A stretch of 64,000 nucleotides of DNA from JAEZBP01 sp963832725 (lineage in GTDB: Bacteria > Myxococcota_A > Polyangia > Polyangiales > Sandaracinaceae), in contig CAWHVG010000005.1 in NCBI GenBank assembly GCA_963832725.1, forward strand, positions 2,976,001 to 3,040,000, in the 5' to 3' direction. The position numbers were made by a program, and so were the translations under genes. The notes beneath the pieces were generated by a model, which saw nothing but the letters and a program-made list of their open reading frames with translations, was not told where the DNA came from and searched no databases. Position 1 is the stretch's first letter; every line of letters starts with the position of its first letter. This document shows, piece by piece, positions 38,414-46,856 of this stretch.

Positions 38414-39523
38414 TCAGCAGCCACATCCCGTGCAGGGCGCGCAGCTCGTGCTCCAGGAGCAGGAGGACGACAGACAGTACTGCCAGGAGCTCGAACCGCA
38501 GCAGCGCCAGTGCGTGCCGCTCTCGAAGAGGCACTGCGCGCCCGACCGAGGTTGGCACGATCCCCAGTTGCACGACGAGGAGCAGACCTCCACGCCGCAG
38601 GGATCGCATCCAGAACGCGTGGCGCCCGGCGCGCAGGTGCCGCCGCCCGAGCACGAGCCCCAGGAGCTCCACGATCCCCAGGTGCAGCTGGAGCTGTCGC
38701 AGGAGCGCATCCTTTGCTGCGTCCCGCGGTCGCAGTTGCCGCAGGCGCGACTGTCTTGGTCGGTCTGACCGGGCGTGCACTCGGCGGACGTCGTGCAGGT
38801 GCCCCAATCGGAGTAGGCGCCCCAGCTACAATCGGCGCCGCAGGTTCGGGTCCGGGTCTGCGTGCCCTCGCCGCACATCCCGCAGGCTTGCGTGTCGCTC
38901 TGCATGTCGTCCGGCGTGCACTCGCCGGGGCATGGGCCAGCGTCGGGCGGTCCGGCGTCGGGCGCGGCGGGTCCGTCGCAGACGCAGGCGCCCTCGATGC
39001 AGGCCGCTGCGCAGCCGAGCAGGCCCACGCAGTCGTTCTGGGTCTCGCAGGCGACCATCTCGCAGCCGACCGGCGTCGGGCCGCCGCAGCCGGGCTCGAC
39101 GCAGTAGCCGGAGACGCACTCGGTCGCGCCCGCGGGATCACCGGTGCCCGGACAGACTCGTGACGCGCAGGCCGTGCTCAGCACGATCGTCAGCGCGTAG
39201 TCTTCCTGGAGCAGCACCTCGACGCTCCGCGAGAGGACGTCCGCGCCGCTCTGGTCCCGCAGCGTCGCCCGCACCCGGCTGGTGCCGTGCGCCAGGTCGG
39301 AGAAATCCGCGATCCGCACCCCGCGGTCGAAGGGATCGGAGAAGCCGGCGCTGCGCACGACGGGCTCGAGGGGATCGCCCTGGTCGGGCGTGAGCTCCAC
39401 CCGCACCGACGTGAACGCCGTCCCGGGCGCGAGGTCCGTGCGCACGTCGACGCTCAGCTCGAGCGGCTGGGGAGCACAGCCGGCGAGCGCGAGCGCGAGG
39501 AGCGTCGCTGCGCGGGTCGTCAC
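38414..39523 (-). CDS. Lipoprotein with C-terminal Cys/Trp repeats (TSP1-like)
   Basis: 369 residues. The signal peptide has a lipobox (LALAGC). A beta-sandwich-like domain (~25-140) is followed by a Cys-rich region of ~220 residues. In the second half, units of the form CG-x-C-x-x-G-T-Q-x-R-x-R-x-C ... C-x-W-G-x-x-x-x-W-G-x-C recur at least twice and then degrade, ending CAPCTGCGC. The W-x-x-W plus R-rich strand plus Cys pattern is that of thrombospondin type-1 modules, which are uncommon in bacteria. GTG 39523 is fixed by the signal peptide. Probably a surface adhesion or recognition protein. Confidence 0.72.
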   Translation of the reverse strand: MTTRAATLLALALAGCAPQPLELSVDVRTDLAPGTAFTSVRVELTPDQGDPLEPVVRSAGFSDPFDRGVRIADFSDLAHGTSRVRATLRDQSGADVLSRSVEVLLQEDYALTIVLSTACASRVCPGTGDPAGATECVSGYCVEPGCGGPTPVGCEMVACETQNDCVGLLGCAAACIEGACVCDGPAAPDAGPPDAGPCPGECTPDDMQSDTQACGMCGEGTQTRTRTCGADCSWGAYSDWGTCTTSAECTPGQTDQDSRACGNCDRGTQQRMRSCDSSSCTWGSWSSWGSCSGGGTCAPGATRSGCDPCGVEVCSSSCNWGSCQPRSGAQCLFESGTHWRCCGSSSWQYCLSSSCSWSTSCAPCTGCGC

Positions 39524-39555
39524 CCGATCAGCATGCACCGGCCGGCGGGCTCGCG

Positions 39556-40116
39556 TCACGCGCCGCGCGGGGGCGGGACGACGTGGCCGAGGGGGACGCC
39601 GCGCCGCAGCGCGAAGAAGCTCGGCGTTCCCACCCGGGCCAGGCCGAGGTCGACGTAGGTCCAGCCGAGCAGGAGCTCGGCGCTGCCGGCGTGGACGGCG
39701 ACCACCGGATCGCGGACGAAGCGGGTGGCGTCGAGGAGCGGGTTCCCGCCGAGCCCGTAGTCGAGCATCAGCCCGGCGCCGTAGGGACGCGGCATCCGAT
39801 AGCCCGCCGACGAGACGACGCGGTAGTGGCCGTAGGTGATGGGCTCGCCGCCCTTCTTCTGAAGCTCCCACGGCGCATCGAGCGGCGACTGCACGGCCCG
39901 GCAGTTCCAGCCGCGGATCCCGCTGGCGTCGCGGTGGAAGACCTTCTTGAACTTCACCCACGTCAGGCGGGTGATCCAATCGGGCAGATTCAGGCTGACG
40001 CCGTCGTACTCCCGGTTCGCGAGCGCGTCCGGGTCGATCGCGTGGCCCGCGCGCATCACGTCGGCCAGCCCGCGGGCGTCCATCGCGCAGAGGTCCTCGA
40101 GGGTGGTCTCGGGCAT
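39556..40116 (-). CDS. Hypothetical protein (conserved-looking, soluble)
   Basis: 186 residues without signal peptide or membrane helix. A helical N-terminus (TTLEDLCAMDARGLADVM) is followed by a Trp/Tyr/Gly-rich beta domain (YGAGLMLDYGLGGNPLLDAT). Only ATG 40116 gives a plausible start. It lies 32 bp upstream of the Cys/Trp-repeat lipoprotein on the same strand and may be co-transcribed. I do not recognise a function. Confidence 0.65.
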   Translation of the reverse strand: MPETTLEDLCAMDARGLADVMRAGHAIDPDALANREYDGVSLNLPDWITRLTWVKFKKVFHRDASGIRGWNCRAVQSPLDAPWELQKKGGEPITYGHYRVVSSAGYRMPRPYGAGLMLDYGLGGNPLLDATRFVRDPVVAVHAGSAELLLGWTYVDLGLARVGTPSFFALRRGVPLGHVVPPPRGA

Positions 40117-40172
40117 GGCGCGGCCAATGATAACGCGGGTAGGTCGAGCGACGAAGATCGTATGCTCTCGGT

Positions 40173-40637
40173 ATGAAGGGTCGCTCCGCGCTCGCTGCCG
40201 CCGCGCTCGCGCTCCTCGCTTGCAGCAGCGGGCCCGAGGACGTCCCGGAGGCGGTGGCGCCGGTGGAAGTGGGGGCTGCGCAGCCATCGGAAGACGTGGC
40301 CCAGCTCCGTGCTCGCGTGGACGAGCTCGAGCGGGAGCTGGCGGCGTGCCAGGCGGGCGATGCCGAGCGCACCACGGCCGAGGCGACGGATGACTCCGCA
40401 TCGGAAGTGCACGACGGCGTCCAGAGCGCGGAGCTCCCGGCGGTGATCCCGGAGGGCGTGGACGTCCCGGCCGAGCGCCGGCACGCGGCATCGCGCCGCC
40501 CCGACGCCGGTACGCAGCACCGCCGGACGGGCGCCTCGCGAGACCCGTCGCTGCTCGAGCGCGTCCTCGGCGACGACTCACCCGGCGACGATGGCTCCCT
40601 CCATCTCCCGGATCCGACCGGGCTCCTCGGGCAGTGA
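40173..40637 (+). CDS. Small lipoprotein with coiled-coil segment
   Basis: 154 residues. The signal peptide has a lipobox (ALLACSS). A predicted coiled coil (VAQLRARVDELERELAACQ) follows, then a polar low-complexity tail rich in Asp, Arg and Pro. No domain is recognised. Divergent from the 186-residue hypothetical gene by 56 bp. Confidence 0.65.
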   Translation: MKGRSALAAAALALLACSSGPEDVPEAVAPVEVGAAQPSEDVAQLRARVDELERELAACQAGDAERTTAEATDDSASEVHDGVQSAELPAVIPEGVDVPAERRHAASRRPDAGTQHRRTGASRDPSLLERVLGDDSPGDDGSLHLPDPTGLLGQ

Positions 40638-40705
40638 GCCCGGAGGCTCGAGTCGCGCCCTCACCCGGCGAACATGCTCTTCGGCAGTGAGCCGAGCAGG
40701 TCTGC

Positions 40706-40790
40706 GCTGGGCGGTCGAGTCGCCGTGCTCTTCGGGGAGCGAGGCGACAGGTCGACGCCCGGTCCGCTCCGGGCTGGGCGGTCGAGTCGC
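40706..40790. repeat. 18-bp direct repeat in the intergenic region
   Basis: GCTGGGCGGTCGAGTCGC occurs at 40706-40723 and 40773-40790, with a related GGCTCGAGTCGCGCC near 40652. They lie between the small lipoprotein and the convergent end of the GMC oxidoreductase gene. The purpose is unknown. Confidence 0.65.
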
Positions 40791-40834
40791 GCCTCACCCG
40801 GCTCGGGCAGCGAGCCGGTGCCGAAGCCCCGCCC

Positions 40835-43768
40835 TCAGCGGCTCGGACGGCGGTAGCGCTGGGCGCTGAAGTCGTGCGGCCGCGGGACGCCGGCGGCGTC
40901 GAGCGCGGCGAGCCCGCCGTCGATGCCGGCCTCGATGCTGTCCACCGTGTCGGACTCGGCGAGGGCCGGGAGGATCCAACCGAGCGCTGTCACGGCGCCG
41001 CGGATCAGCGCGTTCTGGATGACGATGTAGCTCGCCAGCGTGAGCAGGGGCACGTCCTCGGGCTGAGCGGCGGTGCGGTCGGCGATCCTCTTGCGGGCGG
41101 TCGCCGACGGCCTCTCGGTCGCGAACGTGTCGGTGATCAGCACCAAGCGCTCTCGTCGCGTCCGCGCTCGGTCGAGCACCTGCGCGTGCGCGTCGAAGTA
41201 CCAATCCACCAGCGCCTCGGTCGGTGGACCGAACCAGGTGGCGATGACGATGGGCCAGGCGCGCGAGTCGACGACGACCGACGACCGCTCATCGCGCAGC
41301 GTGACGAGTTGATCCATGCGCCTCCCAGAATACCCAAAGACGACCCTCGTCGGAATCACCTCGCGGATCGAGCCCGCCAGGCGGAAGCTCGAGAGCCAGG
41401 GCCCGAGATCGCGCAGATCGAACGTGAGCACGCCGCGGCCCATGAGCGCGCCGTCGCGTCGCAGCTCGCTGTAGAGGGTGCGCATGCCGGTCAGCGGCGC
41501 GCTCCAGCGGGTGCGCTTCTCGCCGTGCAGCGTGCACGGAGCGCCGTGCTCGTCGGTGAAGCCGAGGTCGTAGACGAGGGTGGCTCGGCGGTTCAGCGGC
41601 CGCATCTCCAGCGTGCCCTCGCAGGTCGCGTCCTCGACCACGTCCTCGATCGAGATGTGCCCTTCGAGATGCCAGGAGCCGCCGCCGCTCTCGAGCGCCG
41701 CTTTCAACGAGACATCGCCGGTCGCCCGGACGGTGAAGCGGACCTCGCGCGTGCCACCGCCCTCGCTCTCGTCGAAGGTGCAGAGCCCGCTCATCGTCTC
41801 CTCGAACCTCAGCCGCGGGCCCTCCTCGGGCTTCACCGGGCGCATCCGCGAGCCCTCCTCCACCCGGCGCTCGACGAACTCCGCCGCTCGCTCCGAGAGC
41901 GCCATGATGGTGATCTGCGGGTTCACGCCCAGCGGTCCGGGCACCGCGGAGCCGTCGCACACGAAGAGGCCCGGCACGTCCCAGCTCTCCTGGGTCGGGC
42001 CGATGACCGAGCGCAAAGGATCGCCGCCCATCCGGCAGGTGCCGAGCGGGTGGTAGGCCGTCAGGTCCAGGTGGTGCGCCCGGAGCGTGCCCGGCCCCTC
42101 GCGCTCGAGGCGCGCCGCGTCCTCGGGACCTTTCAGCTCGTCGAAGACCTGCATGCCCGGGTAGACCCGCTCGGCTCCGGCAGCGAAGAAGATCTTCGCC
42201 AGGATCGCCTGCGCCCGGGCGATGCGCGCGACGTCCTCGTCGTTCACCCGGTAGGTCATCTGTGGGCGACCACCCGGGCCGAGCGCCACCCGCCCGCGGG
42301 AGGTCTCGGCCAGCATGAACCCGAACACCGCCAGCTCGTCGAAGCGGTCGACCAGCTGGGTCCAGCGCCGGCCGACGTGCCCGAACGCGCCCGCGGCCAT
42401 CGACACCGGCAAGAAGCCGCCCTCGAAGCGGATGCCCTGATCGGCGAACTCCTCCACCGCGTAGCCCTGCGGGATCTCTTCGAACCCACGGATGGGCTCG
42501 TCGAACGCCGCCCACGAGTAGCCGGCCGGGTGGATGGTCAGGTTCCGGCCCACCTGGCCGGAGCCGTTGGCGATGCCCTGCCGGAGCAGGAGCGCCGGCG
42601 TTTGCAAGGTCCCGCAGGCCAGCACCACGGCGCGGGCGCGGACGGTCAGTTTCCTCCGCTCTCCGCTCTCTCCGATGGCCCGCGCGACGACGCCGACGGC
42701 CCGGCCGCCCTCGATCAGCACCCGCGATACCCGCGCGTTGCTGTAGACCATCGCGCCTTGCGCCAGCGCCGCCGGCACGTAGCTGACGTTGGTCGAGCGC
42801 TTGGCGTCGGTCGGGCAGCCGAAGCAGCACACGGCCTGCGCGTCGCATCCCGGCGCGTTGCGTGAGAGCGGCCCGTGGGCGTAGCCGAGGGCGTCTGCGC
42901 CGCGCGCGATCACGCGGGCGACGCCGCCCAGCGTCTCCGGGCGGGCCGGCTCGACCTCGAGCATCGCCTCCACCTGCTCGAAGTAGGGGTCGAGCGAGCC
43001 GGCGCCGAGCTCGTGCAGGCCCTGCTCGAGCTGCCAGCGCCGCATGACCTGCGCCGGGGTCCGGTAGCAGGTGCCGGAGTTGATGGTGGTGGTGCCGCCG
43101 ACGGTCTGGCCCATCGGCACGGGGATGACGCTATTGCCGATCGCCACCGTGAAGCCGTGGTCGACGTAGAGCTTGCTCTGGCGCTCGAGCGGCCGGCCGA
43201 CGAAGTCCGCGCGGGTGAAATAGCCGCCCGCCTCGATCATCACGACGGCGTGCCCGCGCGAGGCGAGCGCCTTGGCCACCGGCGCGCCGCCGGCGCCCGT
43301 GCCGACCACCACCACGTCGACCTCGAGCTCTTCGTCGGACGCGAGCATTCGCGCGTCGAAGATCCGTTCCTCCCAGCGGTTGGGCTCGCGGGCCACCGTC
43401 AGCGGAGCGCGTACCCGCAGCGCCCGCTCCAACGGCTCGGTCTCGGCCTGGGCGATCTTCAGCGGCGCGGTGACGGCGCGCACCAGCCAGAAGGTCGCCT
43501 CGTTCGCGTTGAGCCGCACCAGCACCGCCTCGCGCTCCTCCACGGAGAGCGACGCGAGCCGTCGTCCGGTCAGCGGCACGGCGGCCAGGTCCAGCGCCCG
43601 CACCAGGGCGCGGTAGGCGTGGGTCGTCGCCGGCCCGAGCCGGCCGAGCAGCCGGTGCACCGCGGCGATCGTCTCCCCGTCCGGCAGCGGCACGTGCGCT
43701 CCGGCGGGCGTCGCAGCTTCGGCGATCCGAAGCAGAGTCCATTGCTCATCGATCGAGAGCTGCGCCAC
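40835..43768 (-). CDS. GMC-family FAD oxidoreductase (cholesterol oxidase-like) reading into a SEC14/STAS-like domain
   Basis: A 977-residue open frame. The N-terminal helical ~140 residues resemble the small subunit found with gluconate-type dehydrogenases. The FAD site VVVGTGAGGAPVAKALASRG is near 152-171, the GMC motif GQTVGGTTTINSGT near 215-228, and the C-terminal HPLGTCRMGG plus NPQITIMALSERAAEF follows. After this comes a beta-domain (~650-800). The last 160 residues (from M818, ATG at 41317) look like a separate SEC14/STAS-like protein. A GGGAG Shine-Dalgarno lies 4 bp before that ATG, so two genes may be fused by a lost stop. No twin-arginine or Sec signal is seen. The substrate is possibly a sterol or lipid alcohol. 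Confidence 0.8.
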   Translation of the reverse strand: MAQLSIDEQWTLLRIAEAATPAGAHVPLPDGETIAAVHRLLGRLGPATTHAYRALVRALDLAAVPLTGRRLASLSVEEREAVLVRLNANEATFWLVRAVTAPLKIAQAETEPLERALRVRAPLTVAREPNRWEERIFDARMLASDEELEVDVVVVGTGAGGAPVAKALASRGHAVVMIEAGGYFTRADFVGRPLERQSKLYVDHGFTVAIGNSVIPVPMGQTVGGTTTINSGTCYRTPAQVMRRWQLEQGLHELGAGSLDPYFEQVEAMLEVEPARPETLGGVARVIARGADALGYAHGPLSRNAPGCDAQAVCCFGCPTDAKRSTNVSYVPAALAQGAMVYSNARVSRVLIEGGRAVGVVARAIGESGERRKLTVRARAVVLACGTLQTPALLLRQGIANGSGQVGRNLTIHPAGYSWAAFDEPIRGFEEIPQGYAVEEFADQGIRFEGGFLPVSMAAGAFGHVGRRWTQLVDRFDELAVFGFMLAETSRGRVALGPGGRPQMTYRVNDEDVARIARAQAILAKIFFAAGAERVYPGMQVFDELKGPEDAARLEREGPGTLRAHHLDLTAYHPLGTCRMGGDPLRSVIGPTQESWDVPGLFVCDGSAVPGPLGVNPQITIMALSERAAEFVERRVEEGSRMRPVKPEEGPRLRFEETMSGLCTFDESEGGGTREVRFTVRATGDVSLKAALESGGGSWHLEGHISIEDVVEDATCEGTLEMRPLNRRATLVYDLGFTDEHGAPCTLHGEKRTRWSAPLTGMRTLYSELRRDGALMGRGVLTFDLRDLGPWLSSFRLAGSIREVIPTRVVFGYSGRRMDQLVTLRDERSSVVVDSRAWPIVIATWFGPPTEALVDWYFDAHAQVLDRARTRRERLVLITDTFATERPSATARKRIADRTAAQPEDVPLLTLASYIVIQNALIRGAVTALGWILPALAESDTVDSIEAGIDGGLAALDAAGVPRPHDFSAQRYRRPSR

Positions 43769-43803
43769 TGTCCGGCTCCTTTACGAAAGACGACCGCACA
43801 GTC

Positions 43804-43835
43804 ATTATATCGCCCCGGGCAGCGGGTGCTGTCAA
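43804..43835 (-). promoter_or_regulatory. Consensus -35/-10 with 20-bp spacer upstream of the GMC gene
   Basis: On the minus strand, TTGACA (43835-43830) and TATAAT (43809-43804) are both perfect, but the spacer is 20 bp (43829-43810), and it contains CCCGGG. The -10 lies 36 bp before the ATG at 43768. Overlong spacers with good hexamers are typical of MerR-type activated promoters; that is inference here. Confidence 0.65.
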
Positions 43836-43887
43836 GGTCCGGCGCGCCGCGCGGGTGGATGCGTCAAGCTACGGAGACGAGTCGCCC

Positions 43888-44913
43888 ATGGATCGATCTA
43901 CCTCATCCGAGCCCATTCGTGCCGCCTACGCCGGCGCGCGCTGGCTCGCGGGCGAGCCCCGCGGGCACTACGAGAGCTGGTTCTGCCGGGCCAACCACCC
44001 GTCGCGGCCGCTCGCCTTCTGGATCCGCTACACGATCTTCTCGCCCCGCGGGAAGCCCGGCGAGGCCCTCGGCGAGCTGTGGGCCGTCCACTTCGACGGC
44101 GAGGCACGCCGGATCACCGCCGTGAAGGACGAGCGCCCCATCCGCGTCTGCACCTTCGCCAAGAGCGAGCTGTCGGCGCGGATGGGCGATGCCACCCTCG
44201 ACGCCGAAGCGCTGCGCGGCGAGGCGTCCTGCGCCGGACACCGCCTGGCCTGGTCGCTCCGCTACACCTCCCCCGAGCCGCCGCTCTTCCTCCTCGACCG
44301 CTCGCTCTACGCGGCGCCCCTGCCCAAGGCGAAGGCGCTGGTCGGCTCGCCGCACGCGATCTACGAGGGGACGCTCGAAGTGGACGGCGAGAAGATCCCC
44401 ATCGACGGCTGGATCGGCAGCCAGAACCACAACTGGGGCGAGAAGCACACCGATCGCTACGCGTGGGGTCAGGTGGCCGGGTTCGACGACGCGCCGGACG
44501 CCTTCCTGGAGGTGGCGACGGCCCAGGTGCGGCTCGGACCGGTGATGACTCCGCCTCTGACCGTCTTGGTGCTGCGTCTGGACGGCGAGGAGCTGGCGTT
44601 CAACACGATCGCGCGCGCGACCCGCGCCAAGGCCCGCTACGACTTCTTCCAGTGGCACTTCGAGACCGGCGATCACGACACCCGCGTCGAAGGCTCCATC
44701 GCCGCGGCCACGTCGGACTTCGTGGGGCTGCCCTACTACGACCCGCCGGGCGGTACGAAGACCTGCCTCAACTCCAAGATCGCCCGCTGCGACCTCACCG
44801 TCCGCGTCCGCGGTCGCCCGCTCCGCACGCTGAGCTCGCGCAACCGGGCCGCGTTCGAGATCCTGACCACCGACCAGGGGCACGGCGTCCCCGTCCTCGA
44901 TCCGCGCGCCTGA
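43888..44913 (+). CDS. CrtC/AttH-like lipocalin-fold protein (hypothetical)
   Basis: 341 residues, soluble, beta-rich and Trp/Tyr-rich. The pattern SWFCRANHPSRPLAFWIRYT near the N-terminus and GWIGSQNHNWGEKHTDRYAW in the middle matches proteins of the hydroxyneurosporene-dehydratase (CrtC)/AttH type that bind or hydrate hydrophobic molecules. Conserved His/Glu around NHNWGEKH could be catalytic. ATG 43888 has an upstream GGAG; GTG 43855 is the alternative. It diverges from the GMC oxidoreductase gene by 119 bp, and a shared lipid-type substrate is conceivable. Function not established. Confidence 0.65.
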   Translation: MDRSTSSEPIRAAYAGARWLAGEPRGHYESWFCRANHPSRPLAFWIRYTIFSPRGKPGEALGELWAVHFDGEARRITAVKDERPIRVCTFAKSELSARMGDATLDAEALRGEASCAGHRLAWSLRYTSPEPPLFLLDRSLYAAPLPKAKALVGSPHAIYEGTLEVDGEKIPIDGWIGSQNHNWGEKHTDRYAWGQVAGFDDAPDAFLEVATAQVRLGPVMTPPLTVLVLRLDGEELAFNTIARATRAKARYDFFQWHFETGDHDTRVEGSIAAATSDFVGLPYYDPPGGTKTCLNSKIARCDLTVRVRGRPLRTLSSRNRAAFEILTTDQGHGVPVLDPRA

Positions 44914-44952
44914 CTTGCGGCATCGATCGCCGCGACGAAGGTTGAAGAGAGC

Positions 44953-45798
44953 GTGGAGTGGCTCGAGGAAGACGAGGTCCCCGTCTCGCTGCTGCCCGAG
45001 TGGGCGAGCGGTGGGGGCCAGGCCTTCGACGGCCGGCCCTACGACGTCACCGTCCTGCCCGAAGGCATGGTCCTGACCCGCGGCCGAGTGGCCAGCGCGC
45101 TCCGGTGGGAGGACGTCTTGGTGCCGATCCGACTCGACGGTCCGCCGCGCCTCCTGGTCGCCGCCGCCCGCCGCCCTCCGCGCACCCCGTGGTTCGAGCT
45201 CGGCGGCCGGCATGTCGACGCGATCGAGTGCGTCCTCCGCGAGCGCTTCGACGCCCTGGCCCATGCCGGTTACCGCGAGCGACCCTTGGCGCGGGATCCG
45301 GTGCCGCCGGATCTAGTCCTGACCCGCGTGCTCGAGCACGAGCCGCTCCCCGGCGCGGTGGAGATCCCCTTCCCGTCGCCGAGCAGCCTGCCCGCGGTCG
45401 TCGCCGGGGCGTTCACCGGTGCGTTCGCGCTCAGCGTCTTCGGAGTGATGCTCGGGCCGCTGGAGGTCGTGGCGACGATGGGCGCGCTCGGCGGCGCCAG
45501 CCTGGTCGGCAGCCTCGAGATGATGCGCAGGAACATGCCCCACCGGGTGCTGGTCCTGACGCCGGACGCGTTCGTGGGCGGGCTGGACGGGGCCAGCGTG
45601 CGCGCCGTGCCCTGGTTTCGGGTCAGTCGCTTCGCGGAGGGCGTCGACGTCCGCACCGGCGAGCGCGCGCTGGAGGTCTTCGGGCCCGCCGGCGAGCTCA
45701 TCGCGCGCACGGCAGCCCGCTTCTTCGCCGAGCCGGTCGACGTGATCGTGGCCATCGCCGAAGCGTATCGGCAGCGAGCCACCTTCGAGCTCGCCTGA
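44953..45798 (+). CDS. Hypothetical membrane protein
   Basis: 281 residues. Two adjacent hydrophobic helices (~150-190, LPAVVAGAFTGAFALSVFGV and the following Gly/Ala-rich stretch) sit between two polar beta-rich halves. No signal peptide or recognised domain. GTG 44953 is 39 bp after the CrtC-like gene, so co-transcription is likely. Confidence 0.65.
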   Translation: MEWLEEDEVPVSLLPEWASGGGQAFDGRPYDVTVLPEGMVLTRGRVASALRWEDVLVPIRLDGPPRLLVAAARRPPRTPWFELGGRHVDAIECVLRERFDALAHAGYRERPLARDPVPPDLVLTRVLEHEPLPGAVEIPFPSPSSLPAVVAGAFTGAFALSVFGVMLGPLEVVATMGALGGASLVGSLEMMRRNMPHRVLVLTPDAFVGGLDGASVRAVPWFRVSRFAEGVDVRTGERALEVFGPAGELIARTAARFFAEPVDVIVAIAEAYRQRATFELA

Positions 45799-45869
45799 GC
45801 GGGCGTCGGTGCGGTGAAGCGGGCGAAGCCCCGATCGCCAGTGGGGACGGGCGACCTCGCGGCAGAGCT

Positions 45870-46805
45870 TCAGCGCGAGAACGTGTCGATCACCGCCTGG
45901 GCCAGCGCGTGGGAGCGAAAGGCGATCGCGCTGACGTGCCCGTCAGCAAGCCACCGGGGCGCGATCCGCCAGTGCTCGGCGATGGCCACCGCGTCCCGCG
46001 GCGGGACGATGGCGTCGTGTCGCGTGGCGACCAGCGTCGCCCGGGCCGGGTCGGCGACCGGCGGCAGCGCCAGCACCGAGAGCGAGGAGAGGATGGCCCG
46101 CAGCCGAGAGCGTCCGTCCGCTCCGAGGGCGTCCCAGCGGACGTCCTTTTGCAGCGGGCCGTCGAGGAAGACGGAGGCGGCGGTCACCGACGGCGCCATC
46201 GCGACCACGTGGGCCGGTCGCGGCGCCAGCGCGGCCGCCATCGCGCTCATCTGCCCGCCCATGCTGTAGCCGACCACCCCGACGCGCGCGTAGCCCGCCT
46301 CGTGCGCCCACTCCATCAGCGCGTGGGCCTCCCGGACGACCGCCCGGCCCATGATCACGAAGTCGCTGACGCAGCCGATCTGGGTCCCGCGCTGCCCGAC
46401 TCGACGCCGCCCGCCGTAGAAGGGGTTCTCGAGCAGCAGGCAGGCGACGCCGGCTTCCACCGCGGGCGTCAGGATCCGCGTTCGGGCCGCGAAGGTCTCG
46501 TCGTTCCAGGACGCCAGCGCCACGGCCAGGCCCCGCGCCGGCCCGTCGCGCGGCTCCAGCAGCTGAACGCGGGCGCTCCGGCACTCGGGAGGCAGCGCCT
46601 CTTCCGGGCTCACGAACCTCCCCTCGCTCGCGCGGACACTTCCGGACACCCTCGCGCGAGTCCATCGCAGCGCCGCGGGCGCGGGCATCTCGTCCGAAAT
46701 GGCGCCGTCGAGTGGACGGATGAGCGCGGATGGATCACCCCATCCGTCTCCAAAGCAGCGGAGCCGGGGCGCGAGGCTGACGTAGGCGAGGTCGAGAAGC
46801 CGCAC
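45870..46805 (-). CDS. Alpha/beta hydrolase (ABHD18-like)
   Basis: 311 residues. Nucleophile elbow GYSMGG (~175-180), an early segment LLLENPFYGGRR typical of the ABHD18-like group, and acid/base candidates in ATRHDAIVPP and DGHVSAI near the C-terminus. It has no signal peptide. It is likely a cytoplasmic esterase or lipase of unknown substrate. It converges with the hypothetical membrane protein and is divergent from the Ser/Thr kinase. Confidence 0.8.
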   Translation of the reverse strand: MRLLDLAYVSLAPRLRCFGDGWGDPSALIRPLDGAISDEMPAPAALRWTRARVSGSVRASEGRFVSPEEALPPECRSARVQLLEPRDGPARGLAVALASWNDETFAARTRILTPAVEAGVACLLLENPFYGGRRRVGQRGTQIGCVSDFVIMGRAVVREAHALMEWAHEAGYARVGVVGYSMGGQMSAMAAALAPRPAHVVAMAPSVTAASVFLDGPLQKDVRWDALGADGRSRLRAILSSLSVLALPPVADPARATLVATRHDAIVPPRDAVAIAEHWRIAPRWLADGHVSAIAFRSHALAQAVIDTFSR

Positions 46806-46856
46806 CGCCCCTGGATGGTATCAAGCCGCTGGCCGTTCTCGTATCATGGCGCTCGG

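Noticed and set aside
44958..46854. Upstream extension of the Ser/Thr kinase frame into a 1,035-residue protein
   Set aside because: The upstream part is Arg/Pro-rich out-of-frame reading of two other genes. The Cys-motif start at 46857 gives a complete kinase.
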